Source of the DNA: Tridacna crocea | Lineage: Eukaryota > Mollusca > Bivalvia > Cardiida > Cardiidae | Length of the DNA stretch: 64,000 bases | NCBI GenBank assembly: GCA_943736015.1 | Contig: OX031069.1 | Coordinates: 24,061,235 to 24,125,234, forward strand | Direction: 5' to 3' | In this document: positions 31,387 to 41,186 of the stretch, piece by piece | Position numbering within the stretch: position 1 is the stretch's first letter | Layout of the letters: the number at the start of each line of letters is the position of its first letter | Notes under the pieces: model-generated | The model's database searches: none | Told to the model about the DNA's origin: nothing | The model's input: only the letters and a program-made list of their open reading frames with translations | Made by a program: the position numbers and the translations under genes

Positions 31387-31455
31387 CGGACAGTGAAGAT
31401 GCAGATCAGACGGCACAAAATGTCCAGTCAGATCTTGGACTTATACTTTCCCCAA
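31387..31455. repeat. AGATCAGACTGCAC palindrome, degenerate
   Basis: GCGGACAGTGAAGATGCAGA to TCTTGGACTTATACTTTCC; typical GACCTTTTGCGG outer flank. Confidence 0.6.
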
Positions 31456-31535
31456 AAGATTTTTTTCTCCCAAAAATCTGAAATTGTAAAATTCGGGTTT
31501 TCGCTATAAAAGACTGAAAGTTTCATTTCACTCAT

Positions 31536-31768
31536 TTAAATCTTTACCAAACGACAAAAATTTAGACTGGTCCAAATTGAAAGCACTTGCAGACGACAAA
31601 ATAAACGTGACTCAAAAATTGAAATTTGTTTCCAACAGGGTAGAAAACATTGTGGGAAAAGGTGAAAATGCTGGGTACCAGCATTTTCTCCTTTTTCCTA
31701 CAATGTTTTCAAAAGACTTCTGTCTCAGGATTGTAACAAAAAACAGGGATTATTTGGGAAAGAGTTAA
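31536..31768 (-). mobile_element. TTAA-hairpin MITE
   Basis: TTAA-ATCTTTACCAAACGAC to GGGAAAGAG-TTAA, near-perfect stem with a GGTACC centre. Confidence 0.88.
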
Positions 31769-32009
31769 AACTGAGGTTAAGGGTGAATTTATTGAAACTG
31801 CCGGTATACTAATGCATCATTTATACCCAACGGGATCAGAGTTAAGATCTCATTCCAAATCCTTCGAGTATAAACCCAGTTTATAGCTTTAATGTATATG
31901 ATAAAATATACCAGATAAAAAAGTAAAATAAAATGGGTGTTTATACACAAAGCAAGTTCGATAATGTATGTGCCATAATCTGTGAAAGAGAGGGATTAAT
32001 GAATTTGCA

Positions 32010-32070
32010 AAAAATTATCGACCCAGGTCAGCCTGCGCAGTCCGCGCAGGCTGACCTGGGTCGAAACTTT
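32010..32070. repeat. single palindrome, GACCCAGGTCAGCC type
   Basis: AATTATCGACCCAGGTCAGC and its complement around CTGCGCAGTCCGCGCAG. The downstream TTTTGGGTCAATTTTCTG matches other GGGGGCTTAATGCA repeats. Confidence 0.82.
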
Positions 32071-32539
32071 TTTTTTTGTTTTGGGTCAATTTTCTGGGTA
32101 TCCAAGGACGAGTCTACCTCATGACAGCTAGTAGTTGTTCTAAACAGATTTCAAAGATGTATAACACTATGATGTCTCCCCAAGTGCCCTGCTTCACGGA
32201 GAGGCGTTAAGACCCCTTTTCACAGAGCATGGCTCCATAATATTCCAGTCCCTTTGAGAATTTTCTTGGTTCGAGGTTAAAGTATACGATAGGCAATTCC
32301 AGATAAATTTAAAAACGGTGCCCACACAAAAAAATGTTTGCAATTATTTATAGCACTCAAGTGTTCTCAAATTATCCAGATTAGTAAAAACTGTATACTT
32401 ACTAAAGGAAAATTGTCCAATTATAAAACACTTACATTCCTGATAGCACCACAATTTTTTAATAAATCCAGATTAAACAGAAATATAACACACTTTTAAT
32501 CTTTCGCTGCAAAGCGCGACTCACTCTCCTTTAAAATTG
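32071..32539. other. remnants of the GGGGGCTTAATGCA repeat, otherwise unrecognised
   Basis: GTTAAGACCCCTTTTCACAG and AGAGCATGGCTCC at 32200..32235 are the family's end in inverse orientation; nothing else is supported. Confidence 0.4.
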
Positions 32540-32605
32540 CGGACAGTGTAGATCAAGATCAGACTGCACAGAACGTGCAGTCTGATCTTGATTCTACACT
32601 GTCCG
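32540..32605. repeat. AGATCAGACTGCAC palindrome, best copy
   Basis: CGGACAGTGTAGATCAAGAT to its complement CGGACAGTGTAGAATCAAGA; only one arm indel. Good reference for the family. Confidence 0.85.
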
Positions 32606-32739
32606 ATAATGACATGCATTCCCCCCCCCAAAAAAAAATACATTTTAAGATAGCAACATTAAAATTTTGTTTTTATTACTATCGACTTTAAAAATTCATG
32701 TTAGTTATTCAGCTGGATAAGTCCTTGATGAAACTTAAG

Positions 32740-32965
32740 TTTCCCTACCTCACAAAAGAATTTTAGACGATTCAATAGGCCTATTGAAACGATTTTCAGA
32801 ACAAAATTCAGTATGTAATATTATACCTCAAGTGATAAGTCTTTGAAAAGGATATAAAACCACGATGGGAAAAAAAAGGGAGAAATGCTGGTTATAAACG
32901 TTTTCCTCTCTTCCCACAACGTTTTCAAAAACCTCCTTTTTAGAGGGACACAACACTTACGCGAT
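32740..32965 (-). mobile_element. TTAA-hairpin MITE, old copy
   Basis: ACCTCACAAAAGAATTTTAG start, GGGAAAAAAAAGGGAGAAAT arm and a diverged partner arm; no clear TTAA ends. Confidence 0.5.
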
Positions 32966-33082
32966 GGTTTTTGAATGAAAAAAAAGAAAAACAAAAAATA
33001 GTCCAGATATGGAAAATATTGATACACATAAAGTATTCTCAAATATCTTAGCACCTTCAAAAAGAAAAAAAAGTCAACAAGT

Positions 33083-33169
33083 ATATCGTCGGTTTACTTC
33101 AAAAACCTCGTAACTACAGCTTGTTTCAAGCTGTAGTTACGAGGGTTTTTGGAAGTAAACCGACGATAT
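33083..33169. repeat. 87-bp near-perfect palindrome
   Basis: ATATCGTCGGTTTACTTC, then CTCGTAACTACAGCTTG, each answered by its complement. A half copy is at 47575..47616. Confidence 0.8.
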
Positions 33170-33864
33170 GGCGAATTGTGCAGGAGGTGGTTGTTTTATT
33201 CAGGACTATCGATACAATTTTGAATTATTATCTCCCTGACGAGTTTTAGAAAAAGAAAGATCTTACTTTTTTACAAACGCGAAGACCCCCAAAACATCAG
33301 ATACAAATTTCAGTTTTTATCTAATTTCTATTCCAACGGATATCCCCCAATGGAAAACTTGGTATTACCCAGAAAAAATATTCCCGATTCGAAGCAAGAA
33401 TGAAAACTCACAAACACATGTACACTGTTAGATGTTATTCAAATAAATAACACACTAACTTCTTTAACTCCAACGTGCACTGAGCGAATAAGCTTTGAGA
33501 GCGTTTGGGGAGAAATAAACTGTACATAATGTCTACACATTTCAGTTCCAGCTCATAAATTAGTCCTACATATCTCCAAATCTCCTAGAAGACGAAGCAG
33601 CGAGGAGAGTTTTTGGTATTCTGGTAAATTTCCAGTTCTTATACAACTGTTGTCAGACATACACTCCCGCGAACAAATGCTAAATACATTTCTTTCTCTA
33701 CCTCGCAGCGCAAACGGACGCCGTGAGTTATCACCTGTATAGTATATATATATATATTTTTTCTTACTCTCTGTTCGTACCACTGAACCAATTACCTGAA
33801 AACAAAGGTATGTGTACAGAGTATTTTCGGATTTCAGGATTAATTTAACTACAAGTCTTTTTAG
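33170..33864. other. no gene; short (TA)n tract
   Basis: About 700 bp without recognised features except a TA run near 33737..33760. Confidence 0.45.
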
Positions 33865-33928
33865 CGTACAGTGCAGATTGAGATCAGACTGTACAGAACA
33901 TGTAGTCTGTTCTGGATTCTACAATGTC
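33865..33928. repeat. AGATCAGACTGCAC palindrome, diverged
   Basis: GCGTACAGTGCAGATTGAGA to TTCTGGATTCTACAATGTC, with TGTACAGAACATGTAG centre. Confidence 0.65.
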
Positions 33929-34162
33929 AAATACACATGTAGTAAGTTTTTTTCCCTGCGAGAAGAACATGGAGTACATCTTTGTAACATTTACTGAAAT
34001 TTTCAAGTTCATCTGTTTAATAGTTTATACAGGGTGACCCAAAATGAGTGCAACCCATATCATAGCGAATAAAATCGTGAAAAGTAGTCCAATTTGTTTT
34101 ATGTTGCAGATTCCACTAGAGGAGAGGATAACAACAAGAGAAAATAACAGCCAGTACTAAAA

Positions 34163-34293
34163 ATGCCTTGGACAACTGAACAAAAAACATTTTGTGTTGA
34201 GACCTATTTTGAGACAAAATCGTTCAAATCAGTGCAGGCAAGATTCTGAAGGGAGTTTAACTTTAACAGCTATCCTGGTAATATTCAAATTTA
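34163..34293 (+). pseudogene. transposase N-terminus fossil, plus arm
   Basis: ATG then MPWTTEQKTFCVETYFETKS and a few residues to an in-frame TGA at 34247..34249; reading through gives NFNSYPGNIQIY. This matches the N-terminal helix-turn-helix (DUF4817-type) of mariner/IS630-like transposases. Everything after the first helix pair is missing. Confidence 0.7.
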
Positions 34294-34317
34294 CTGATTG
34301 GCTCAGTTTTTGCACAG

Positions 34318-34467
34318 TTCTGGATCTCCTAAACTTATTTATCCATCGGTAAATCTGACTTTTATCAGGATAGTCGTTAAAGTTCAACTTCCTTCAACTG
34401 ATTTGAACGATTTCGACTCAAAATAGGTCTCAACACAAAATGATTTTTGTTCAGTTATCCATCGCAT
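34318..34467 (-). pseudogene. transposase N-terminus fossil, minus arm
   Basis: ATG then RWITEQKSFCVETYFESKSF, a frameshift near GTTGAAGGAAGTTGA, then NFNDYPDKSQIYRWINKF. It extends a little further into the helix-turn-helix than the plus arm. Confidence 0.68.
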
Positions 34468-34490
34468 TTTTAGTACTCAGTGAGTTAAAT

Positions 34491-34672
34491 AGAGGATAAT
34501 CAACTGGTTATTTTTGATATGAAAAATATCTCACGAGGATGCGTGAGGATGAAAAAAAAGTAGTTCCCAAATTACGGCAGGAAGTGAAAGTGAAAGTTGA
34601 TATCGTCACTAGTGATGATACCAAAATTTATTACACTGGGAAATTCCAGGATTTCACTGCTAGGTATAATAA
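34491..34672 (-). mobile_element. hairpin-bearing element, truncated inverted copy
   Basis: One hairpin arm (GGATAATCAACTGGTTATTT) and the ATTTCACTGCTAGG part, complementary to 2456..2574. Serves as target for the following element. Confidence 0.6.
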
Positions 34673-34936
34673 TGGAGTGCAACACACGAAAAAGTGCATT
34701 CGGACATTTGCGTAAAGTGTCGTCCCGGATTAGCCTGCGCAGTCCGCGCAGGCTAATCCGAGACGGCACTTTACGACTACAATTAGATTTTGTGCTACAG
34801 TAGACTTGCGTAAAACAGAAAATCACATAAAATCAGAAAGTGTCGTTTCGGATTAGCCAGTGCGGACTGCACACGCTGATCAGAGACGAAATTTTACGCA
34901 AATGTCCGAATGGCCCTTTTCGCGTGTTGCACTCCA
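34673..34936. mobile_element. double-hairpin element with 8-bp target duplication
   Basis: TGGAGTGCAACACACG and CGTGTTGCACTCCA ends flanked on both sides by TATAATAA (34665..34672 and 34937..34944). Host copy at 2456 has the empty site. Two internal hairpins, about 62 and 66 bp, separated by TTTGTGCTACAGTAGACTTG. An 8-bp duplication fits hAT-type transposases. Confidence 0.85.
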
Positions 34937-34944
34937 TATAATAA

Positions 34945-35438
34945 AAAGAATTCTCCCTAGTGCAGTTGTTAGGTATTGTATTCACACCGTGACGAAGCCA
35001 CGCATAAGGAGTGGTCTCGCGTAACAAACCTCAAAAACAATTGCCTGTATTTCCTCACAATTTTCTCATTTTGTTGAAAAGTAGTATTTGGTTATTGGGT
35101 GACGCATATGAAAATATTAAATTTCCAAATAGAACTAAAAAAAGCATGTTTCTAGAGGTAGCAACGGTTGTTGTAAATATTCGTCTCAGAAATGAGGGAG
35201 CAAATACGGCAGCAGAAACCCGTCTAATAAACATGTGCACATTTTTAACCAATCGCAAATGACCATATATTCATTCTGTATCAGTACCGAGAAGTCAGTC
35301 AAAAGCTATCGCATTTAGCTATGCCTAAAAACAAAGGTAGTAGCTTTTAGCTCAGCAGTTTTCGAAAACAACAAATCATCGAAGTCTTGTTAAAATCTCG
35401 TTGTCGTCTTGGTCGCCATCAAACCAAAACTTAGTAAT
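34945..35438. other. no gene; SINE scrap
   Basis: GTGACGAAGCCACGCATAAG and AGGAGTGGTCTCGCGTAAC at 34990..35028 match the 57757/58106 SINEs. The rest is unrecognised. Confidence 0.4.
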
Positions 35439-35683
35439 TTAAAACACTTTACCAAACGAAAAAAATTCTAGACTGGTTCACATTCTAGACTGGTTAAAAA
35501 TATTCTAGACTGGCTTACCATTTGCAGACGACAAAATAAAGACAGTCAAAACGACGAAATTTGTCATTAATAGGCTTGAGAACAATGTGTTCCCAGCATT
35601 TTCTCCATTTCCCAACAATGTTTTGAAAAACCTTCTTCCCAAGGGTCGTGAAAACTCGTTGGGATTGTTTGGTAAAGAGTAAA
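35439..35683 (-). mobile_element. TTAA-hairpin MITE with internal triplication
   Basis: TTAA-AACACTTTACCAAACG start. The segment ATTCTAGACTGGTT occurs three times in a row (about 35466..35516), and one stem arm is lost. The triplicated piece is the one that forms the 63-bp satellite at 39467. Confidence 0.75.
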
Positions 35684-35878
35684 ATGAAGCAGTCATTTTT
35701 TTTTTTTCTCATTTTTGTTTACGAGAACTCGTTTTGACGTACCATTATGTCCTACAATTAATTTAGGCGTCCAAATACGGTGTAAACACATATTATAGAC
35801 GTTTACAGAAAAGTCAACCTTTAAGTTAGGATACGTCATTGTTTGCACTTGGTTTGGTCATCACTGTCATTGGTAAAT

Positions 35879-36000
35879 GAGCCATGCTCTGCAAAAAGGG
35901 GACTTAATGCAGTTGCGAAAATCATCGATCCATGTCAGCCGAAACTTTTCGCAATCGGTCAATTTTCTGTATGTTCAAGGACTCATTCTACCTCATGACG
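35879..36000 (+). repeat. GGGGGCTTAATGCA repeat, palindrome deleted
   Basis: GAGCCATGCTCTGCAAAAAG, GGGACTTAATGCAGTTGCG, then ATCGATCCATGTCAG directly joined to CCGAAACTTTTCGC. Confidence 0.5.
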
Positions 36001-36166
36001 AAGTCGGTTGTTGAAAAAAGTTGCGATTGGGTATCGCTGATTACGTAAGTGGCTTTAAAGGTATACTGCCATCGCGGAGATGCATTAAGCCCCCTTTTGC
36101 CAGAGCATGGCTCGAATATAATTGAAACATTCTGTGTGAAAACGGGGCTTAGAAATAGTGCACGCC

Positions 36167-36353
36167 TATGGGATACTTGTTACATCCCCTTGCACTGCCG
36201 AAAAAACGTACGGATTCGGCTTAAAACTCGGGTAATCCGTAATCGATCGGCTAACAGACGCTGCTTCCCCGTATCTATTACGGGGACTACCCGAGTCTCA
36301 GCCGATTCAGCCTTTCATTGGCGATGAAAGGCGATGTTACACGAATCCCATTA
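36167..36353. repeat. foldback element
   Basis: Outer ends TATGGGATACTTGTTACAT and ATGTTACACGAATCCCATTA; inner arms CGGCTTAAAACTCGGGTAAT and GACTACCCGAGTCTCAGCCG. A 187-bp imperfect palindrome and the only copy here. Confidence 0.65.
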
Positions 36354-36368
36354 GGGTGCCATATCCTC

Positions 36369-36584
36369 AGCTCTTTACCACACAATGACGACTTTTGACG
36401 ACTCTGAGGAAGAAGCCGTTTGAAAACATTGTGAGAAAAGGAGAAAATGCTGGTTACCAGCATTTTCCCCTTTTCTCACAAAGTTTTCTACCTTGTCAAA
36501 GGAAAATTGCCACTATGAAATTGTCATCTACAAATGCTTTTAATTTGGATAGGTTTAAAGTTTTGCCGTGTGGTAAAGGGTTAA
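36369..36584 (+). mobile_element. TTAA-hairpin MITE
   Basis: CTCTTTACCACACAATGACG start and GGTAAAGGG-TTAA end. The stem has CATTGTGAGAAAAGG with a partner CTTTTCTCACAAAG, a two-sided change. Confidence 0.85.
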
Positions 36585-36701
36585 TACATCTACAAAAAGG
36601 TATCGAACTGGGTCAGATTGCGCAGTCGAAATCTTTTACTTTTGGTTAAATTTCTGCATGTCAAAGTACCATTCTACATTATGATGCATTGGGCTGTTAG
36701 A

Positions 36702-37155
36702 CGGATTGGATTTAATATTATATTCTATGTGTCTATTTTTAGAAATGTTTAAAGTCGGTATAGAAATGACGTAATTTAAGCTGGGGGGTGGTGGGGGGGA
36801 GGGGGATTATTTCCCCGGTACAGTAAATAATTTCCTCCTACCGAAAATCTGGTTAATTGACTTGAGATCACTAGTTTTAAAAGTGGCTTCGTTGACAAAA
36901 TAATCAGAGGAAATATAATATATAATTTTTTTCATCAGCTTGTGGTATATATGGGGAAATATTTGCCTCAAAAGGGAAAGGTCCGCGAAAATAACTCGTG
37001 CCTTACGGCACTCGTTATTTTCGCATACCTTTCCCTTTTTCGGCAAATATTTCCCCATGTTAACCACAAGCTGATGAAATAGACTCTATTTCTTTACCCA
37101 TGACATTTCTAAAAATAGACACATGAAATATAATATTTATAATATTGGATCCATT
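36702..37155. repeat. outer inverted repeat around a hairpin
   Basis: GGATTTAATATTATATTCTA and CTATTTTTAGAAATG at the left are complementary to CATTTCTAAAAATAG and the AATATAATATTTATAATATT block at the right, enclosing 36930..37081. A G-rich tract (GGGGGGTGG) sits near 36785. Confidence 0.55.
36930..37081. repeat. 152-bp hairpin (TCATCAGCTTGTGG), copy 1
   Basis: Arms TTTCATCAGCTTGTGG...AATATTTGCCTCAAAAGGG with their complements; tip ACTCGTGCCTTACGGCACTCG. Confidence 0.8.
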
Positions 37156-37181
37156 ATATCCAATACGTCTATATATAATTC

Positions 37182-37333
37182 ATTTCGTCAGCTTGTGGTT
37201 AATGTGAGGAAATATTTGCCTCAAAAGGGAAAGGTCAGCGAAAATAACTTGTGCCTTACGGCACACTTTATTTTCGCATACCTTTCCCTTTTTCGGCAAA
37301 TATTTCCTCCTATTAACCACAAGCTGATGAAAT
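37182..37333. repeat. 152-bp hairpin (TCATCAGCTTGTGG), copy 2
   Basis: Same length as copy 1 and 101 bp further on. Tip is CTTGTGCCTTACGGCACACT. Confidence 0.8.
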
Positions 37334-37384
37334 AAACTCTATTTATGTGATGATCTGCTTCGTATAATGCATAAAGGAGATGAA

Positions 37385-37737
37385 TTAAGGTAGAAACAGA
37401 TATATATTTCCACTTTAATATTATCCCACAAAATTTGCTATTATCAAAAATGAGTATTATTGTACTATTTTAACCGAGAAATTCCCCCCCCCCCCCGTTT
37501 TTTTTCTCTCTTAGAATTATCATTTATGAATCATTGTTACAAAGGGAGATAATAAATAACTTCCTTTCTGAAAACTATCAAAAGTATCAACAAATGATTT
37601 TAAGATAGATATCAAAGGAATTTCTTGTCGGTTTAAAATGTGAAAAAGTATTATAATCTGTATAAATCCGTATGTATCAACTATCAAGCAATTTTATTCC
37701 ATGCTGCAATAGAGGTGTTACGGGTCTTCTAACTTAA
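37385..37737 (+). mobile_element. TTAA-flanked GGACC/GGTCY element, copy 2
   Basis: TTAAGGTAGAAACAGATA to TTACGGGTCTTCTAACTTAA. Internal TTTCCACTTTAATATTATCC and TTTTAAGATAGATATCAAAG match 53968..54583. A C-run near 37485 is unique to this copy. Confidence 0.72.
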
Positions 37738-37800
37738 AACCCTATGTTCCAGAGCGTGGCCAATTTATTTCAATCACATCTGGGCACCAGTTCACCTTAA

Positions 37801-38105
37801 CCAGCCGATATAGCTCAGTAGGTAGAGCGTAGGACTCGTGAACACAATGTTTCGGGTCACTACAGGATGTGGGTTCGAATCCCCGGCTGGCCAACTAAAA
37901 TTTCTAACAGTCTTTCGGATGAGACAACAAACCGAGGTCCCGTGAGACGGTGCTATACGCCGAGCACGTTAAAGAACCAGGCGAAGCTCTCAGTAGTTTC
38001 GTCCTGTATCCTTGCACTATCCCCCGTAACAACTAACCGTCTTCTAGGGGCGTCGCTCAGATGGGCAACCGGTAGCGACGATAAATGAATGGAAATTACC
38101 AACCA
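37801..38105 (+). mobile_element. tRNA-derived SINE with conserved central domain
   Basis: Head: CCAGCCGATATAGCTCAGTA (A box) and GGGTTCGAATCCCCGGCTGG (B box); CCAGCCG and CGGCTGG pair. Body: CGGATGAGACAACAAACCGA, GGTCCCGTGAGACGG and GCACGTTAAAGAACCAGGCG, a block like the central domains shared by several metazoan SINE superfamilies. Stem and spacing are not those of a working tRNA. Confidence 0.8.
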
Positions 38106-38235
38106 ACCACCAGTTCACCTATTTATATTTTCCTGGGTTTCACAAGTACTTGACAGAAACATCATTTAGATTAGCTCTTCATTTACATTTCATCTCGCAG
38201 TTCCGATAATGAAATCTCACATCACATTTATCTAG

Positions 38236-38375
38236 GTCTGATATTGCGGAGGTAATTACGAGTTGCAGATTGCGGAAAAACAAAAGGCGATTACCTTTGC
38301 CCTTATCTTGAACTAAAGGGAAACAATAGCGGGGCGCACGCTGTAGATCCAAAATCAGACTTCACGCTTTGTCTC
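38236..38375 (+). repeat. isolated unit of the 40725..42925 array
   Basis: GTAATTACGAGTTGCAGATT, GCGGAAAAACAAAAGGCGAT and half a GATC palindrome (CTGTAGATCCAAAATCAGAC). The rest of 38106..38506 shows nothing. Confidence 0.55.
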
Positions 38376-38506
38376 CCAGAGGACGTGAGATGGATAAGAT
38401 TCGAATATCTGTAGAAGACTCAGGTTCCATCCGTAATCGAAGCGATGTGTCAGTGTAGGTTATTTTTTTTTATTTCAGAGTCTGCTTTGGCAAACATATT
38501 TCAAAC

Positions 38507-38735
38507 TTAACTCTTTACCAAACGACACATTTTTAAACTGGTTCAAAATGAAAGCATTTGCAGACGACAAAATGAATGTAATTCAAAAATTGAAATTTGT
38601 TTCCGGCAGGGTCGAAAACATTGTGGGAAAAGGAGAAAATGCTGGTTACCAGCATTTTCTCCTTTTCCCACAAAGTTTTCAAAAGGTTTCTACCCCAGGT
38701 TCGTAAAAACCAGGGATTGTTTGGGAAAGGGTTAA
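38507..38735 (-). mobile_element. TTAA-hairpin MITE
   Basis: TTAA-CTCTTTACCAAACGAC to GGGAAAGGG-TTAA; a stem mismatch only at CACAAAG. Confidence 0.9.
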
Positions 38736-38939
38736 CTGGTACTATTAAGCCGAAAGATACAACGGTACATAACTGAGTTGTCGCCGTGTAATGACTAAAA
38801 TTAATATTGAAATCACCGTAAAACACATTTCAATCAACTGGGGACGGTTTTCTGTGAAACACTAGGAAGGGAACTCTAGGGTAGCTTAGATAGATGCACT
38901 GGTATTACTGTGAAAGACCAAAGTTGATGATAAAAAAAA

Positions 38940-39110
38940 TTGAGCCGTCACTGAAGGTGACTTAACACCCCTGCAAAATCGGTAGTATTTTGTATACAGA
39001 GGGACACACGGACACACAGACGGACACAGGGACGGACATACGGACAGACAATCTGGTTCCGGTATACCCCCGAAAACATTCGTTTTGCGACGGTATAATA
39101 ATATTAAAAG
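38940..39110 (+). repeat. CCGGTATACCCCC tail repeat
   Basis: GGACACACGGACACACAGAC, then TCTGGTTCCGGTATACCCCC and GCGACGGTATAATAAT. Related to the right ends of 16556..17130 and 22005..23115. Confidence 0.5.
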
Positions 39111-39278
39111 CGGCAAATAAACACATTTCAATTAACTGGTATAATTTTTGTGTGGAACACTGGTAAAATAATTCTAGGAAAACTTAGATAATTGCCCTGG
39201 CCGCCGTGTCATAAATGATAATTTCAATACTGGGAACCACCAAATGATCAAAAACCAATCCAGCTTCCACAGTATTAT

Positions 39279-39502
39279 TAATCCTTTACTAAACAATCCC
39301 TGGTTTTTACCCTGAGATAGAAGCCTTTTGAAAACATTGTGGGAAAAGAAGAAAATGCTGGTAACCAGCATTTTCTCCTTTTTCCACAATGTTTCAACCC
39401 TGCCAGAAACAAATTTCAATATTTGAGTTACGTCTATTTTGTCGTCTGCAAGTACTTTCAATTTGAACCAGTCTAGAAATTTATCGTTTTGTAAAGAGTT
39501 AA
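39279..39502 (+). mobile_element. TTAA-hairpin MITE that seeds the 63-bp satellite
   Basis: TTAA-TCCTTTACTAAACAATCCC to GTAAAGAG-TTAA with a normal stem. Its last 36 bp (ACCAGTCTAGAAATTTATCG...TTAA, from 39467) are the first part of satellite unit 1. Confidence 0.88.
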
Positions 39503-40662
39503 ACCTCTTTTTTACAATATTTACAACGACCAGTCTAGAATTTTTATCGTTTGGTAAAGACTTAGAACTCTTTTTTACAATGTTTACAACGACCAGTCTA
39601 GAATTTTTATCGTTTGGTAAAGACTTAAAAGTCTTTTTTACAATGTTTACAACGACCAGTCTAGAATTTTTATCGTTTGGTAAAAAGTTAAACCTCTTTT
39701 TTACAATATTTACAACGACCAGTCTAGAATTTTTATCGTTTGGTAAAGACTTAAAACTCTTTTTTACAATATTTACAACGACCACTCTAGAATTTTTATC
39801 GTTTGGTAAAGAGTTAAAACTCTTTTTTACAACGTTTACAACGACCACTCTAGAATTTTTATCGTTTGGTAAAGAGTTAAAACTCTTTTTTACAACATTT
39901 ACAACGACCACTCTAGAATTTTTGCCGTTTGGTAAAAAGTTAAACCTCTTTTTTACAATGTTTACAACGACCAGTCTAGAATTTTTATCGTTTGGTAAAA
40001 AGTTAAACCTCTTTTTTACAATATTTACAACGACCAGTCTAGAATTTTTATCGTTTGGTAAAAAGTTAAACCTCTTTTTTACAATGTTTACAACGACCAG
40101 TCTAGAATTTTTATCGTTTGGTAAAGAGTTAAAACTCTTTTTTACAACATTTACAACGACCAGTCTAGAATTTTTATCGTTTGGTAAAGACTTAAAACTC
40201 TTTTTTACAATGTTTACAACGACCACTCTAGAATTTTTATCGTTTGGTAAAAAGTTAAACCTCTTTTTTACAATGTTTACAACGACCAGTCTAGAATTTT
40301 TATCGTTTGGTAAAGAGTTAAAACTCTTTTTTACAACATTTACAACGACCAGTCTAGAATTTTTATCGTTTGGTAAAGACTTAAAACTCTTTTTTACAAC
40401 GTTTACAACGACCAGTCTAGAAATTTTATCGTTTGGTAAAGACTTAAAACTCTTTTTTACAATGTTTACAACGACCAGTCTAGAATTTTTATCGTTTGGT
40501 AAAGAGTTAAAACTCTTTTTTACAACATTTACAACGACCAGTCTAGAATTTTTATCGTTTGGTAAAGACTTAAAAGTCTTTTTTACAATGTTTACAACGA
40601 CCAGTCTAGAAATTTTATCGTTTGGTAAAGAGTTAAAACTCTTTTTCACAATATTTACAACA
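39467..40662. repeat. 63-bp satellite derived from a MITE terminus
   Basis: One 62-bp seed unit (39467..39528) and 18 exact 63-bp units from 39529. Each unit is ACCAGTCTAGAATTTTTATC + GTTTGGTAAAGAGTTAA (the MITE right end) + AACTCTTTTTTACAATATTT + ACAACG (flank). Units fall into a few variants (gacttaaaactc, gagttaaaactc, aagttaaacctc; ATG/ATA/ACA/ACG before TTTACAACG). Because 63 is divisible by three and the unit lacks stops, long frames run through both strands; they are not genes. Confidence 0.95.
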
Positions 40663-41186
40663 AACAGGAACTGTGGAGACATTCGTTCATTACCTCCCCA
40701 CACGCTATTTTGTTCATAAAATTCTCTTATCGTATTTATCATGTGCTAATATTATGGTATAATTACGAGCTGCAGATTGCGGACAAATAAACGTTGAACG
40801 GGGCGATGACCTCTTGTCCTTAACTTCAACTATAATACATAATAAAGCAACGGATATTGTAGATCCAAGATCAGACTGCACCTTTTGTGCAGTCTGATCT
40901 TGATCTACAATGTCCGCAAAAACTATTTTGTACTTTGACGGCAGTGACTTTTGTAAACCTTTTATCGTGTTGATCATGTGCTAAAATCACGGTATGATTA
41001 AGAGGTTCAGATTTCGGACAAATAATCTTTCAATAATGGGCGATAACCTTTTCCTCTCAGCATCATCTAATACAAAATAACGTAACTGACATTGTAGATT
41101 CACGATCAGTCTGCACCTTCTGCAAAATCAACCTTAGTCATTGATGTAACGACTTGTGTGAATCTCTTATCGTGTTTATCATGTGC

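Larger units (their letters stand above)
34026..34490. mobile_element. inverted-duplicated mariner/IS630-like fossil
   Basis: Begins TATACAGGGTGACCCAAAA, typical of IS630-Tc1-mariner inverted ends. A transposase start follows on the plus strand, and after a ~60-bp loop the same sequence returns in reverse, so the 5' ends of two copies face each other. No catalytic region and no opposite terminus. Confidence 0.7.

Noticed and set aside
37801-37893. Functional tRNA gene
   Set aside because: A and B boxes are present, but the acceptor and T stems do not form at the right distances, the anticodon arm is oversized, and a SINE body follows.
39174-40742. 522-codon minus-strand and 426-codon plus-strand open frames
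   Set aside because: Both are by-products of a 63-bp satellite: the period is a multiple of three and the unit has no stop in either frame. The peptide repeats are 21 residues long with no recognised domain.
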